From Candidatus Peregrinibacteria bacterium (GTDB lineage: Bacteria > Patescibacteriota > Gracilibacteria > UBA1369 > LOWO2-01-FULL-3), in assembly GCA_016186245.1 (NCBI GenBank), contig JACPLZ010000018.1, positions 1-10,972 on the forward strand: DNA of 10,972 bases. The letters run 5' to 3'. The notes beneath the pieces were generated by a model that did not search any database, was not told where the DNA came from, and worked only from the letters and a program-made list of their open reading frames with translations. Below, piece by piece: positions 1 through 5,550 of the stretch; the stretch's first letter is position 1; the number at the start of each line of letters is the position of its first letter. Made by a program: the position numbers and the translations under genes.

Positions 1-50
1 CATGATGACACAATGAATGTCAGGATGACACAATGAATGTCAGGATGACA
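1..50 (+). repeat. 20-bp direct tandem repeat, at least two copies, cut by the window edge
   Basis: Positions 11-30 and 31-50 are identical 20-mers (caatgaatgtcaggatgaca). The last seven bases of a preceding copy (gatgaca) are at 4-10, so the array probably continues left of the window. The unit ends in tcaggatgaca, the same core that ends the 19-bp units at 422-497 and the 18-bp units at 3463-3543. It is therefore the same repeat family with a different variable half. Confidence 0.9.
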
Positions 51-211
51 CGATTCAACAGGTTTTTTACTTTTCGGTATCCACCGATCACGTAATTAAA
101 AATCCACGTTATAAAGTAGAGAGAGTATCTGGCCATTGAAGGTTTGGGCGCTGAAGATAAGAGAAGAGATTTGATTTTTGGCTCCGCAAAAATCTGCAGG
201 CTTTTGACCAT
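20..211 (-). CDS. Possible 63-codon small protein, doubtful
   Basis: This minus-strand frame lies about 70 bp downstream of the strong promoter at 285-313, which is the only reason to list it. Its first residues (about 5-14) are written by the hairpin at 173-194 and its last ten by the tandem array at 1-50, so only residues about 26-53 are non-repeat sequence. That part reads as one hydrophobic aromatic helix (residues 27-44, ARYSLYFITWIFNYVIGG) followed by a basic stretch YRKVKN, which would suit a tiny single-pass membrane peptide. There is no ribosome binding site at proper distance from ATG 211; a GGGAG lies about 18 nt away. It could equally be a gene remnant or a chance frame in a non-coding transcript. 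I do not recognise it. Confidence 0.2.
   Translation of the reverse strand: MVKSLQIFAEPKIKSLLLSSAPKPSMARYSLYFITWIFNYVIGGYRKVKNLLNRVILTFIVSS
173..194. repeat. GATTTTTG/CAAAAATC hairpin module, copy 1
   Basis: An 8-bp perfect stem, gatttttg (173-180) and caaaaatc (187-194), encloses the loop gctccg. The same sequence occurs in inverted orientation at 390-411, and a related hairpin with G-C pairs replacing A-T pairs is at 512-532. Confidence 0.85.
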
Positions 212-284
212 ATAAATGGACAGGTTACTCCCTACTTGATGATTTTAAAGGGCAAGATAACAGCATAATACTGTCAAGAGCGGA

Positions 285-313
285 ATTCTAGCATAAACGA
301 TATGATATGTCAA
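285..313 (-). promoter_or_regulatory. Strong sigma70-type promoter reading leftward
   Basis: On the minus strand a perfect -35 TTGACA (313-308) is followed by exactly 17 nt and the -10 TAGAAT (290-285), 5 of 6 to consensus. The bases before it (TGC) make an extended -10. Transcription would start near 278 and run towards the left edge. No established gene follows; only a doubtful 63-codon frame and the repeat array lie downstream. This is among the best promoter matches in the window, together with the valS promoter. Confidence 0.6.
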
Positions 314-353
314 GAAGTTTTGCGTGTTTTTTTTAGTGTGTCTGTCTGATGAA

Positions 354-381
354 GTTATGGTTCGACGGGCTCACCATGACA
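354..381. repeat. GGTTCGAC-type palindromic module, copy 1
   Basis: The arms gttatggt (354-361) and accatgac (373-380) pair over 8 bp with one G-T wobble and enclose the loop tcgacgggctc. The 24-nt core 358-381 differs by one base (g for a at 367) from the copy at 3324-3347. The copies at 3251-3277 and 7067-7095 are in the opposite orientation. Confidence 0.85.
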
Positions 382-389
382 ATAGAGAG

Positions 390-411
390 GATTTTTGCGG
401 AGCCAAAAATC
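390..411. repeat. GATTTTTG/CAAAAATC hairpin module, copy 2 (inverted)
   Basis: The arms gatttttg (390-397) and caaaaatc (404-411) enclose the loop cggagc, which is the reverse complement of the loop of copy 1 at 173-194. It directly follows the GGTTCGAC module and directly precedes the CCTGAA module. Confidence 0.85.
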
Positions 412-414
412 TAG

Positions 415-497
415 ATCCTGAAACAAGTTCAGGATGACACAACAAGTTCAGGATGACACAACAAGTTCAGGATGACACAACAAGTTCAGGATGACAC
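415..497 (+). repeat. CCTGAA hairpin plus four 19-bp tandem units
   Basis: The arms atcctgaa (415-422) and ttcaggat (428-435) form an 8-bp stem with loop acaag. The 3' part of this hairpin is then repeated head to tail: four identical 19-bp units (aacaagttcaggatgacac) occupy 422-440, 441-459, 460-478 and 479-497. Only the first copy keeps the 5' arm. The array therefore looks like an expansion of the loop, right arm and tail of a complete hairpin. Confidence 0.95.
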
Positions 498-511
498 GGG
501 AGAGGGGAAAG

Positions 512-532
512 GATTTTCGCTCTGCGAAAATC
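512..532. repeat. GATTTTCGC/GCGAAAATC hairpin
   Basis: A perfect 9-bp stem, gattttcgc (512-520) and gcgaaaatc (524-532), has the 3-nt loop tct. It resembles the hairpins at 173-194 and 390-411, but T-A pairs have become C-G pairs on both arms. On the minus strand it lies 53 bp past the stop of the VirD4-like gene, so it could help terminate that transcript, although only a short ccttt follows it. Confidence 0.85.
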
Positions 533-534
533 TG

Positions 535-554
535 CCAAATTAGCGCGAATTTGG
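535..554. repeat. CCAAATT/AATTTGG hairpin near the 3' end of the VirD4-like gene
   Basis: A 7-bp perfect stem (535-541 with 548-554) encloses the loop agcgcg. It is two bases from the preceding hairpin and 30 bp past the stop of the minus-strand gene. There is no uridine tract on either strand, so a terminator role is only possible. Confidence 0.75.
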
Positions 555-584
555 TTGATTGACCGTCTAAATCATGCTGGCTTT

Positions 585-3275
585 TCAAGTTTTCTGACCT
601 GATTGAGGGGGAGGATTCTGCGTCTGGGCCAGGATGTTGGCCATGGCATTCCCTTCCGGCGGTTTGGCTGTGTTCGGCTGGCCGGGCAGTTTGTTCATAT
701 CTACCGGAGGCGCATCCACATCTATTCCTATTCTGGTAGTAATTTCTTCCTCCACAAACTCTCTTTTTCTGGCATTTTTCAATCGGGAATATTCCTTAAT
801 CATCTTCGCAATCTTTTCATTCTTCCCTGTCGTATCCCAAATAGTAGATATGGAAAATGGACGGGAAGTGGAGTTATCGATATTCAATTTTGTATACATT
901 TTGTAGTTGGAAATTCCGATCACATCCTGTTCTGTCAAAAGCGGAGCATATTCCTTGGCAAGGTACTCTGCATCCTCGGCGCCAACTCTAAATGAGGATA
1001 ATGTGCCGACGTTGCCAAAGACGGCGTCTCTGATCTGAGTTGATGTTACTCCAAATTTTGTTACCACAAGCTGACTGATGTACTGGTGGGCCATAGTCAA
1101 ATTGAGGTGATATTTGCGCGCTTCCGACAGGATCGAGCAGAAACTGTCCGTGGCAAAACTCTGAAACTCGTCGACGTATAAAAAGAAATCGCGCCTTTGC
1201 GTTTCCGGTATATCCACGCGGCTCATCGCGGCCATCTGCAATTTTGAAACCATCACCAGACCCAAAAGCTGGGTGTTGATATCCCCTATTTTACCCTTGG
1301 ACAATTTCACAAGCAGAATTTTTCCTTCATCCATTATTTTTCGCAGATTGAATGAAGATTTCTGCTGGCCAATCGTGTTTCTCATGATCGTATTGGTGAT
1401 AAACGGACCGAATTTCGCGCTGAAATACGGGATCATTTCCTGCCTTTCGCGGTCGCCGGTGTTGGCATATTCATTCTGCCAAAAAGATTTTACGACCGGA
1501 TTTTTGATCTTTCCGACTTTGTATTTCAAAAATGCATCATCGGTAAAAATACGTGGAATATCTATGAGAGTCGCGCCTTCCTCCGGATCTTCCATCAGAG
1601 TCAAACATGCATTCCTAAAATAATGCTGGATGCGTGGGCCAAAAATTTCATCACCGAAGAGTTTTATAAAAATTTCAGTGGCCTGCGTGGAAATCAAATC
1701 CATTTCCGCAGAATCCTTGGCATCAAGCATGTTGAGCGCCATCGGTCTGTCCTGATCGGACGGATCAAAAATAATCACATCTTTGGCTCGTTCTTTTGGA
1801 ATATATTCGAGGACGTCTTCGATCAGATCGCCGTGCGGGTCGATAATCGCCACTCCTTCACCATTGAGAATGTCCTGACGAGCCATATATCCCAGCAGCG
1901 CGGATTTACCGCTGCCGGATTTACCGATTATGTAGTGATGACGGGAACGATCCGCGCGTTTAAAACGGACCTCTTTTTTTTCACCCCTGTAAAGATTGTG
2001 GCCGATGAGGATGCCTTCAGTAGGGAGATTTACCGGCGCCGGCAGAACTTTGTACATGATCCAGCTGATATTTGGACTCTGATTGTATTTGCTGTTTGGA
2101 AAATGATATATACTGGCGAGCTCCTCCACCGATAAAATGGACTTTTTTTCACCGAGGAATAAAAATCTGCAGTCGAGAAGGCGATAGCGGAAATTGAATA
2201 AAAACCATTTATCGTTTATGAAATCGAAAGGCATAATTCTTCTTGTCTGCAGCCAGTTTGCTCCCGGATCCTGGAAAAGATTGAGGCCGATGACCATGCT
2301 ATTTGTGAGCTCTTCCGCTCTTGATTTAGTTTTGGCGCTTGTAAGCAGACGAATAACAGTTTCAAAAGCCGGCTGCATGGCCTTTTCACCTATTCTCTTG
2401 GCAATTTCTTCTTTTGGCTGGAGCATGCGCACATAGCCGGTATTGAAGTCTTTTGGCTGTATTTCCATTTTTTCGTAGCCGAGAAAAATGCCTTTCAATA
2501 CATTGAGAATCGGTCCGATAATCGGGATATCGAAGCTGCCTGATTTTTTTCCTTTGAAATAGGCATCGCCGAATTTTTCGGCTTTTTTGTGCCAACGGTT
2601 ACTGACGGGACGCAGTACCATTTGAATTATCGCTGTTTCATCTTCTTCCATTCTGGTGAAAATATTTGTCAAATCGTTAAGTGGATCATTTTCCACAATT
2701 TTGAATGTTTTTATCGGAAACCAAAATTGCCTTTGCTCGTAGGCGTAAAATCCTTTGATTTTGCTGTCTTTGGCATTAATTTCGTATGGCTCCATGGGCT
2801 GAATGTCAGCATTTGGGTAGTAGGAAGTGATCTGTTTTTCCATTATTCCCTGAAAATATTTGGGAGTGGTAACATAGAAATCAAAGACTTTGTGATGTGC
2901 GACAAATTCGAAACTAAAGACATTGTGGCGGAGAATACGGCTTTTTATTGTGTTCCAAATATTGAGTTCCCTGGTTTCATGGATATTGCGGAAAAACTGG
3001 GCCATGATGGAAATTTTTTCACGAAAATCCTTGTCGGTGTCCTTGTCTTTGTCCTTTGGAGAATCGTCTCTTGGAAGAGTGATGCGTAAAAAAACCAGAT
3101 TTTTGCCCCGATGAAGATGGTAAATATATCTGATAATTGCCAGCGCGAGCCATAGCGCAAAAATCGATCCGGCGATGATCAATCCTATGATTAAGTAATT
3201 GTTTTTTATGAATTCCAGAATTTGCGACATATTTGTCATGGTGAGCTTTTTGTCATGGTGAGCTTGTCGAACCAT
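585..3275 (-). CDS. VirD4/TraG-like type IV secretion coupling ATPase
   Basis: The predicted protein (896 aa) is a membrane-anchored P-loop ATPase of the HerA/VirD4/TraG group, which moves DNA or protein through type IV secretion systems at the inner membrane. One membrane helix (residues about 26-54) precedes a long region without clear motifs (60-420). The ATPase follows: Walker A GKSGSGKS at 451-458, IIDPHGDL at 477-484, Walker B FFLYVDEFQ at 697-705 and a coupling-protein-like HQYISQL at 731-737. The tail after 855 is proline- and glutamine-rich. ATG 3275 has AAGGA six bases upstream, but its first 15 codons are GGTTCGAC repeat sequence; in-frame ATGs at 3239 and 3230 are alternatives, and MSQ at 3230 begins the non-repeat protein. 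No other secretion gene is in view. The family is clear; the substrate is unknown. Confidence 0.85.
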   Translation of the reverse strand: MVRQAHHDKKLTMTNMSQILEFIKNNYLIIGLIIAGSIFALWLALAIIRYIYHLHRGKNLVFLRITLPRDDSPKDKDKDTDKDFREKISIMAQFFRNIHETRELNIWNTIKSRILRHNVFSFEFVAHHKVFDFYVTTPKYFQGIMEKQITSYYPNADIQPMEPYEINAKDSKIKGFYAYEQRQFWFPIKTFKIVENDPLNDLTNIFTRMEEDETAIIQMVLRPVSNRWHKKAEKFGDAYFKGKKSGSFDIPIIGPILNVLKGIFLGYEKMEIQPKDFNTGYVRMLQPKEEIAKRIGEKAMQPAFETVIRLLTSAKTKSRAEELTNSMVIGLNLFQDPGANWLQTRRIMPFDFINDKWFLFNFRYRLLDCRFLFLGEKKSILSVEELASIYHFPNSKYNQSPNISWIMYKVLPAPVNLPTEGILIGHNLYRGEKKEVRFKRADRSRHHYIIGKSGSGKSALLGYMARQDILNGEGVAIIDPHGDLIEDVLEYIPKERAKDVIIFDPSDQDRPMALNMLDAKDSAEMDLISTQATEIFIKLFGDEIFGPRIQHYFRNACLTLMEDPEEGATLIDIPRIFTDDAFLKYKVGKIKNPVVKSFWQNEYANTGDRERQEMIPYFSAKFGPFITNTIMRNTIGQQKSSFNLRKIMDEGKILLVKLSKGKIGDINTQLLGLVMVSKLQMAAMSRVDIPETQRRDFFLYVDEFQSFATDSFCSILSEARKYHLNLTMAHQYISQLVVTKFGVTSTQIRDAVFGNVGTLSSFRVGAEDAEYLAKEYAPLLTEQDVIGISNYKMYTKLNIDNSTSRPFSISTIWDTTGKNEKIAKMIKEYSRLKNARKREFVEEEITTRIGIDVDAPPVDMNKLPGQPNTAKPPEGNAMANILAQTQNPPPQSGQKT

Positions 3276-3349
3276 GATTTATCCTTGTAGTATAGCAAAA
3301 AATTGTGCTTTTTGGAAGGGTCGTGGTTCGACAAGCTCACCATGACAAA
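3249..3349. repeat. 26-bp perfect inverted repeat of two GGTTCGAC modules
   Basis: Positions 3249-3274 and 3324-3349 are exact reverse complements over 26 bp, separated by 49 bp (3275-3323). Each arm belongs to the GGTTCGAC module family. A degenerate further copy flanks each side: 3236-3247 on the left and about 3354-3366 on the right. The symmetry is therefore longer but imperfect. The spacer carries the likely -10 and ribosome binding site of the VirD4-like gene, and the left arm is its first codons. Confidence 0.9.
3282..3297 (-). promoter_or_regulatory. Extended -10 and Shine-Dalgarno for the VirD4-like gene
   Basis: On the minus strand TGCTATACT (3297-3289) is an extended -10 with 5 of 6 core matches; no good -35 is present. 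AAGGA (3286-3282) lies six bases before ATG 3275. The two conflict slightly: a start about seven bases after the -10 would fall inside AAGGA and leave a near-leaderless mRNA. If this -10 is used, translation may begin further in, at 3239 or 3230. Confidence 0.4.
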
Positions 3350-3369
3350 GCAAAAGCTCATTATGATAG

Positions 3370-3387
3370 TTTGTCACCCTGGACAAA
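3370..3387. repeat. Short TTTGTC/GACAAA hairpin
   Basis: A 6-bp stem (3370-3375 with 3382-3387) encloses the loop accctg. It lies between the GGTTCGAC pair and the CCTGAA-type hairpins and may be a decayed module of the same island. Confidence 0.5.
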
Positions 3388-3392
3388 GACCG

Positions 3393-3417
3393 TGTCATGC
3401 TGAATTTATTTCAGCAT
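3393..3417 (-). repeat. CTGAA hairpin, inverted copy with compensatory pair swap
   Basis: The arms atgctgaa (3397-3404) and ttcagcat (3410-3417) form an 8-bp stem with loop tttat. Read on the minus strand it matches the hairpin at 3451-3471, including the loop and the trailing gaca, except that one stem pair is changed on both sides (C-G in one copy, G-C in the other). Pairing is kept. Confidence 0.85.
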
Positions 3418-3450
3418 CTTTCTAACAGGTTCAGGGTGATATTTTCATAG

Positions 3451-3543
3451 ATCCTGAAATAAATTCAGGATGACATTGGTATTCAGGATGACATATTTAT
3501 TCAGGATGACATATTTATTCAGGATGACATTGGTATTCAGGAT
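3451..3543 (+). repeat. CCTGAA hairpin plus 18-bp tandem array in A-B-B-A order
   Basis: The arms atcctgaa (3451-3458) and ttcaggat (3464-3471) enclose the loop ataaa. From the right arm on, 18-bp units run head to tail: 3463-3480, 3481-3498, 3499-3516 and 3517-3534, with a partial fifth at 3535-3543. All units share attcaggatgacat. Units 1 and 4 end in tggt, units 2 and 3 in attt. The array lies just past the stop of glyS (3551), in its 3' region. Confidence 0.95.
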
Positions 3544-3550
3544 AGTGTCT

Positions 3551-4930
3551 TTAAAGCAGTTTTTCTGAAATGGCTTTATTGAGGTTTTTTATTAGTATCC
3601 TCTCCTGTTTCGTTGTGTCGCGGTCGCGGAGTGTAACTTTTTTGTCTTTAATACTGTCAAAATCAAAGGTTACGCAGAATGGAGTGCCTATTTCGTCCTG
3701 GCGGCGGTAACGCTTGCCAATGGCGCCGGATTCATCATATTCAACAGAAAAATTCTCTTTCAGTTCATCAAAAATCTGCATGGAAGGTTTGGTAAGCTCC
3801 GGTTTTTTAATAAGCGGAAAAATTGCGGCCTGCACCGGCGCAATTTTGGGATCAAAACGCATGACAGTGCGTTTTTCGCCGCCGATTTCGTCTTCATCAT
3901 AAGCGTCAAGGAGAGTAATCAGCACTGTCCTGTCTGCGCCAAAAGATGGTTCAATAACATGGGGAAGATATTTTTCATTGGTTTGCGGATCCGTGTACTG
4001 TAAATCCTCTTTCGAAAATTCCTGGTGCTGTTTCAGGTCATAATCTCCGCGATAGGCCAATCCCATCAATTCGCCCCATCCAAACGGAAACTTGTATTCC
4101 ACATCAAAGGTCATGGAGGAGTAATGGGAAAGCTCATCCTTTTCGTGCTCGCGGTAGCGGAGATTTTCTTTTTTTATTCCAATATCAATGAACCACTGCC
4201 AGGAAATTTTTTTCCATTCCTCAAAAGTTTTTTTAATTTCTTTTTTGTCTTTTGGTGAAATGAAATATTCAATTTCCATCTGCTCAAATTCACGGGTGCG
4301 GTATGTAAAATTTCCAGGAGTTATCTCATTTCTAAAGGCTTTGCCGATCTGACCGATGCCAAACGGGACGCGCATTCTTGTGGTCTGGATCACATTTTTA
4401 AAATTCACAAAAATTCCCTGGGCGGTTTCGGGACGGAGGTAAAGAGCGGAGGCGGTTTCCTCAACAACCCCCTGATGCGTCCGGAACATAAGATTGAAGG
4501 AACGCGCCTCGGTGAAATCACTTTTGCCGCATTTTGGGCATTTTAATTTATTTTCACTGATGATTCCGCTAACTTCTTTTAATGATTTGCCAACCGCTTT
4601 TTCGATGCCGAGATTTTCCTCTATCAATTTGTCGCCCCGGATTCTTTCCTTGCAATTTTTACAGTCGATCAGCGGGTCGGAAAATGATCCGACATGGCCG
4701 GATGCTTCCCATATTTTGGGGTTCATTAAAATGGAAGAGTCCAGACCTATGATATCCTGGCGGCTTTGGACAAAAGTTTTCCACCAAAAATCTTTGATGT
4801 TTTTTTTGAGCTGTGAGCCGTAGGGCCCATAATCCCAGGTATTTGCGAAGCCGCCGTAAATCTCAGAGCCCGGATACACTATTCCTCTTCTCTTGCAGAC
4901 TGCGACCACTTTTTCCATCAAATCATTCAT
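3551..4930 (-). CDS. glyS: Glycyl-tRNA synthetase, alpha2 type
   Basis: This enzyme charges tRNA-Gly with glycine in the cytoplasm. The 459-aa protein is the single-chain class II (dimeric) form, not the alpha2beta2 form of E. coli. Visible landmarks are GSEIYGGFANTWDYGPYG at 21-38, two cysteine pairs (C90/C93 and C131/C134) that look like a zinc site, motif 2 with FRNE at 199-202 followed by TREFEQMEIEYF, and motif 3 GADR at 331-334. An anticodon-binding domain (about 362-459) ends the protein with GTPFCVTFD and VTLRDRDT. The length is normal for compact bacterial members. ATG 4930 is 11 bp from the dtd stop, so the two are almost certainly co-transcribed. MEK at residue 5 is an alternative start. 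In some species this form is called glyQS. Confidence 0.96.
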   Translation of the reverse strand: MNDLMEKVVAVCKRRGIVYPGSEIYGGFANTWDYGPYGSQLKKNIKDFWWKTFVQSRQDIIGLDSSILMNPKIWEASGHVGSFSDPLIDCKNCKERIRGDKLIEENLGIEKAVGKSLKEVSGIISENKLKCPKCGKSDFTEARSFNLMFRTHQGVVEETASALYLRPETAQGIFVNFKNVIQTTRMRVPFGIGQIGKAFRNEITPGNFTYRTREFEQMEIEYFISPKDKKEIKKTFEEWKKISWQWFIDIGIKKENLRYREHEKDELSHYSSMTFDVEYKFPFGWGELMGLAYRGDYDLKQHQEFSKEDLQYTDPQTNEKYLPHVIEPSFGADRTVLITLLDAYDEDEIGGEKRTVMRFDPKIAPVQAAIFPLIKKPELTKPSMQIFDELKENFSVEYDESGAIGKRYRRQDEIGTPFCVTFDFDSIKDKKVTLRDRDTTKQERILIKNLNKAISEKLL

Positions 4931-4941
4931 GCGACGAATTT

Positions 4942-5385
4942 TTATTGTTTTGAATCGAGAATTATTGTTACAGGGCCATTGTTGATTAGTGAAACATCCA
5001 TCATTGCTCCGAAAACTCCGGTTTCAACATGGAGTCCTTTTTCGCGTAGTTTTTCAACGAATTTTTCATACAATTGTTTGGCAATTTCCGGTTTGGCAGC
5101 GTTGTTAAAATCGGGTCGGCGGCCTTTTTTACAGTCAGCATAAAGTGTAAACTGGGAAATTACCAGAGCTTGTTTTGAGGTTTCAAGAACCGATGCGTCG
5201 AAATATTTTTCTTCTCTTTCAAAAAGTCTGAGATTGATGATTTTTTCGGTAAGAAGGTCGATATCCTTTTCCGTGTCATCATGGGTAATTCCTAAAAGAA
5301 TGACCAGTCCCCCATCAATTTTTCCCACGGTCTTTCCATCGATTGTAACGTCGGCATTTTTGGATTTTTGAAGAATTGCCCGCAT
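4942..5385 (-). CDS. dtd: D-aminoacyl-tRNA deacylase
   Basis: The enzyme hydrolyses D-aminoacyl-tRNAs, and Gly-tRNA-Ala formed by mischarging, and so protects translation from wrong or wrong-handed residues. From MRA the protein is 147 aa, the usual DTD length. It shows the signature SQFTLYAD (residues 77-84), the KKGRRPDF segment (86-93), and near the C-terminus NNGPVTI (135-141), which holds the cross-subunit Gly-cisPro motif of the active site. I chose ATG 5385 because DTD proteins typically begin MRA. ATG 5400 (five residues longer) has an AGG six bases upstream, so that start cannot be excluded. It is the first gene of a dtd-glyS operon and is divergent from the winged-helix regulator. 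Confidence 0.95.
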   Translation of the reverse strand: MRAILQKSKNADVTIDGKTVGKIDGGLVILLGITHDDTEKDIDLLTEKIINLRLFEREEKYFDASVLETSKQALVISQFTLYADCKKGRRPDFNNAAKPEIAKQLYEKFVEKLREKGLHVETGVFGAMMDVSLINNGPVTIILDSKQ

Positions 5386-5470
5386 ATTTGAAACATACAA
5401 AACCTGGAAAAAACTTGCAAATTGAAATGTTTTTTTGGCTTATTTATGGGCTTTTTTATTGTTTGAGTGG

Positions 5471-5500
5471 AAAGTGTTGTTGCGGATTGGACAACACTTT
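5471..5500. promoter_or_regulatory. Perfect 10-bp inverted repeat, likely operator
   Basis: aaagtgttgt (5471-5480) and acaacacttt (5491-5500) are exact reverse complements around a 10-bp centre. The site lies in the divergent region between dtd and the winged-helix gene, so no gene ends here and a terminator would have nothing to stop. A candidate promoter for the plus-strand gene has its -35 across the right arm, which suits an operator. The arm spacing of about two helical turns also fits a dimer binding one DNA face. On the plus strand five Ts follow the stem, so a leader hairpin is the other reading. Confidence 0.55.
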
Positions 5501-5516
5501 TTATGCTTGTCATATT
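5488..5516 (+). promoter_or_regulatory. Candidate promoter of the winged-helix gene
   Basis: TGGACA (5488-5493, 5 of 6 to the -35 consensus) is followed by 17 nt and CATATT (5511-5516, 4 of 6 to the -10). The start would be near 5523, about 28 bp before ATG 5551. The match is moderate and is strengthened by its position over the inverted repeat at 5471-5500. Confidence 0.35.
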
Positions 5517-5550
5517 GATTAATTATTTTCCGGCTGTAGGCTGTCGGGTG

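Larger units (their letters stand above)
1..584. other. Gene-poor repeat-rich intergenic region
   Basis: This stretch lies to the left of the VirD4-like gene and holds no recognisable protein gene. It contains a 20-bp tandem repeat at the window edge, a hairpin at 173-194, a strong minus-strand promoter at 285-313, and then a chain of five palindromic modules between 354 and 554. Between 195 and 284 and between 314 and 353 I see nothing beyond AT-rich sequence with an eight-T run near 330. The only open frame of any size is a 63-codon minus-strand frame, partly written in repeat sequence and listed separately. Confidence 0.8.

Noticed and set aside
422..497. CRISPR array
   Set aside because: The units are only 19 bp and directly abutting with no unique spacers; the 18-bp and 20-bp arrays are the same, and no cas gene is present.
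2589..3089. Plus-strand open frame of 166 codons inside the VirD4-like gene
   Set aside because: Antisense to a gene with clear Walker motifs, and it has no recognisable domain.
5471..5510. Intrinsic terminator (stem followed by Ts)
   Set aside because: It is in a divergent intergenic region with no plus-strand gene upstream to terminate; an operator or leader element fits better.
5467..5550. N-terminal extension of the winged-helix protein from GTG 5467
   Set aside because: It is encoded by the inverted repeat and promoter-like sequence and has no match to the domain, which begins after ATG 5551.
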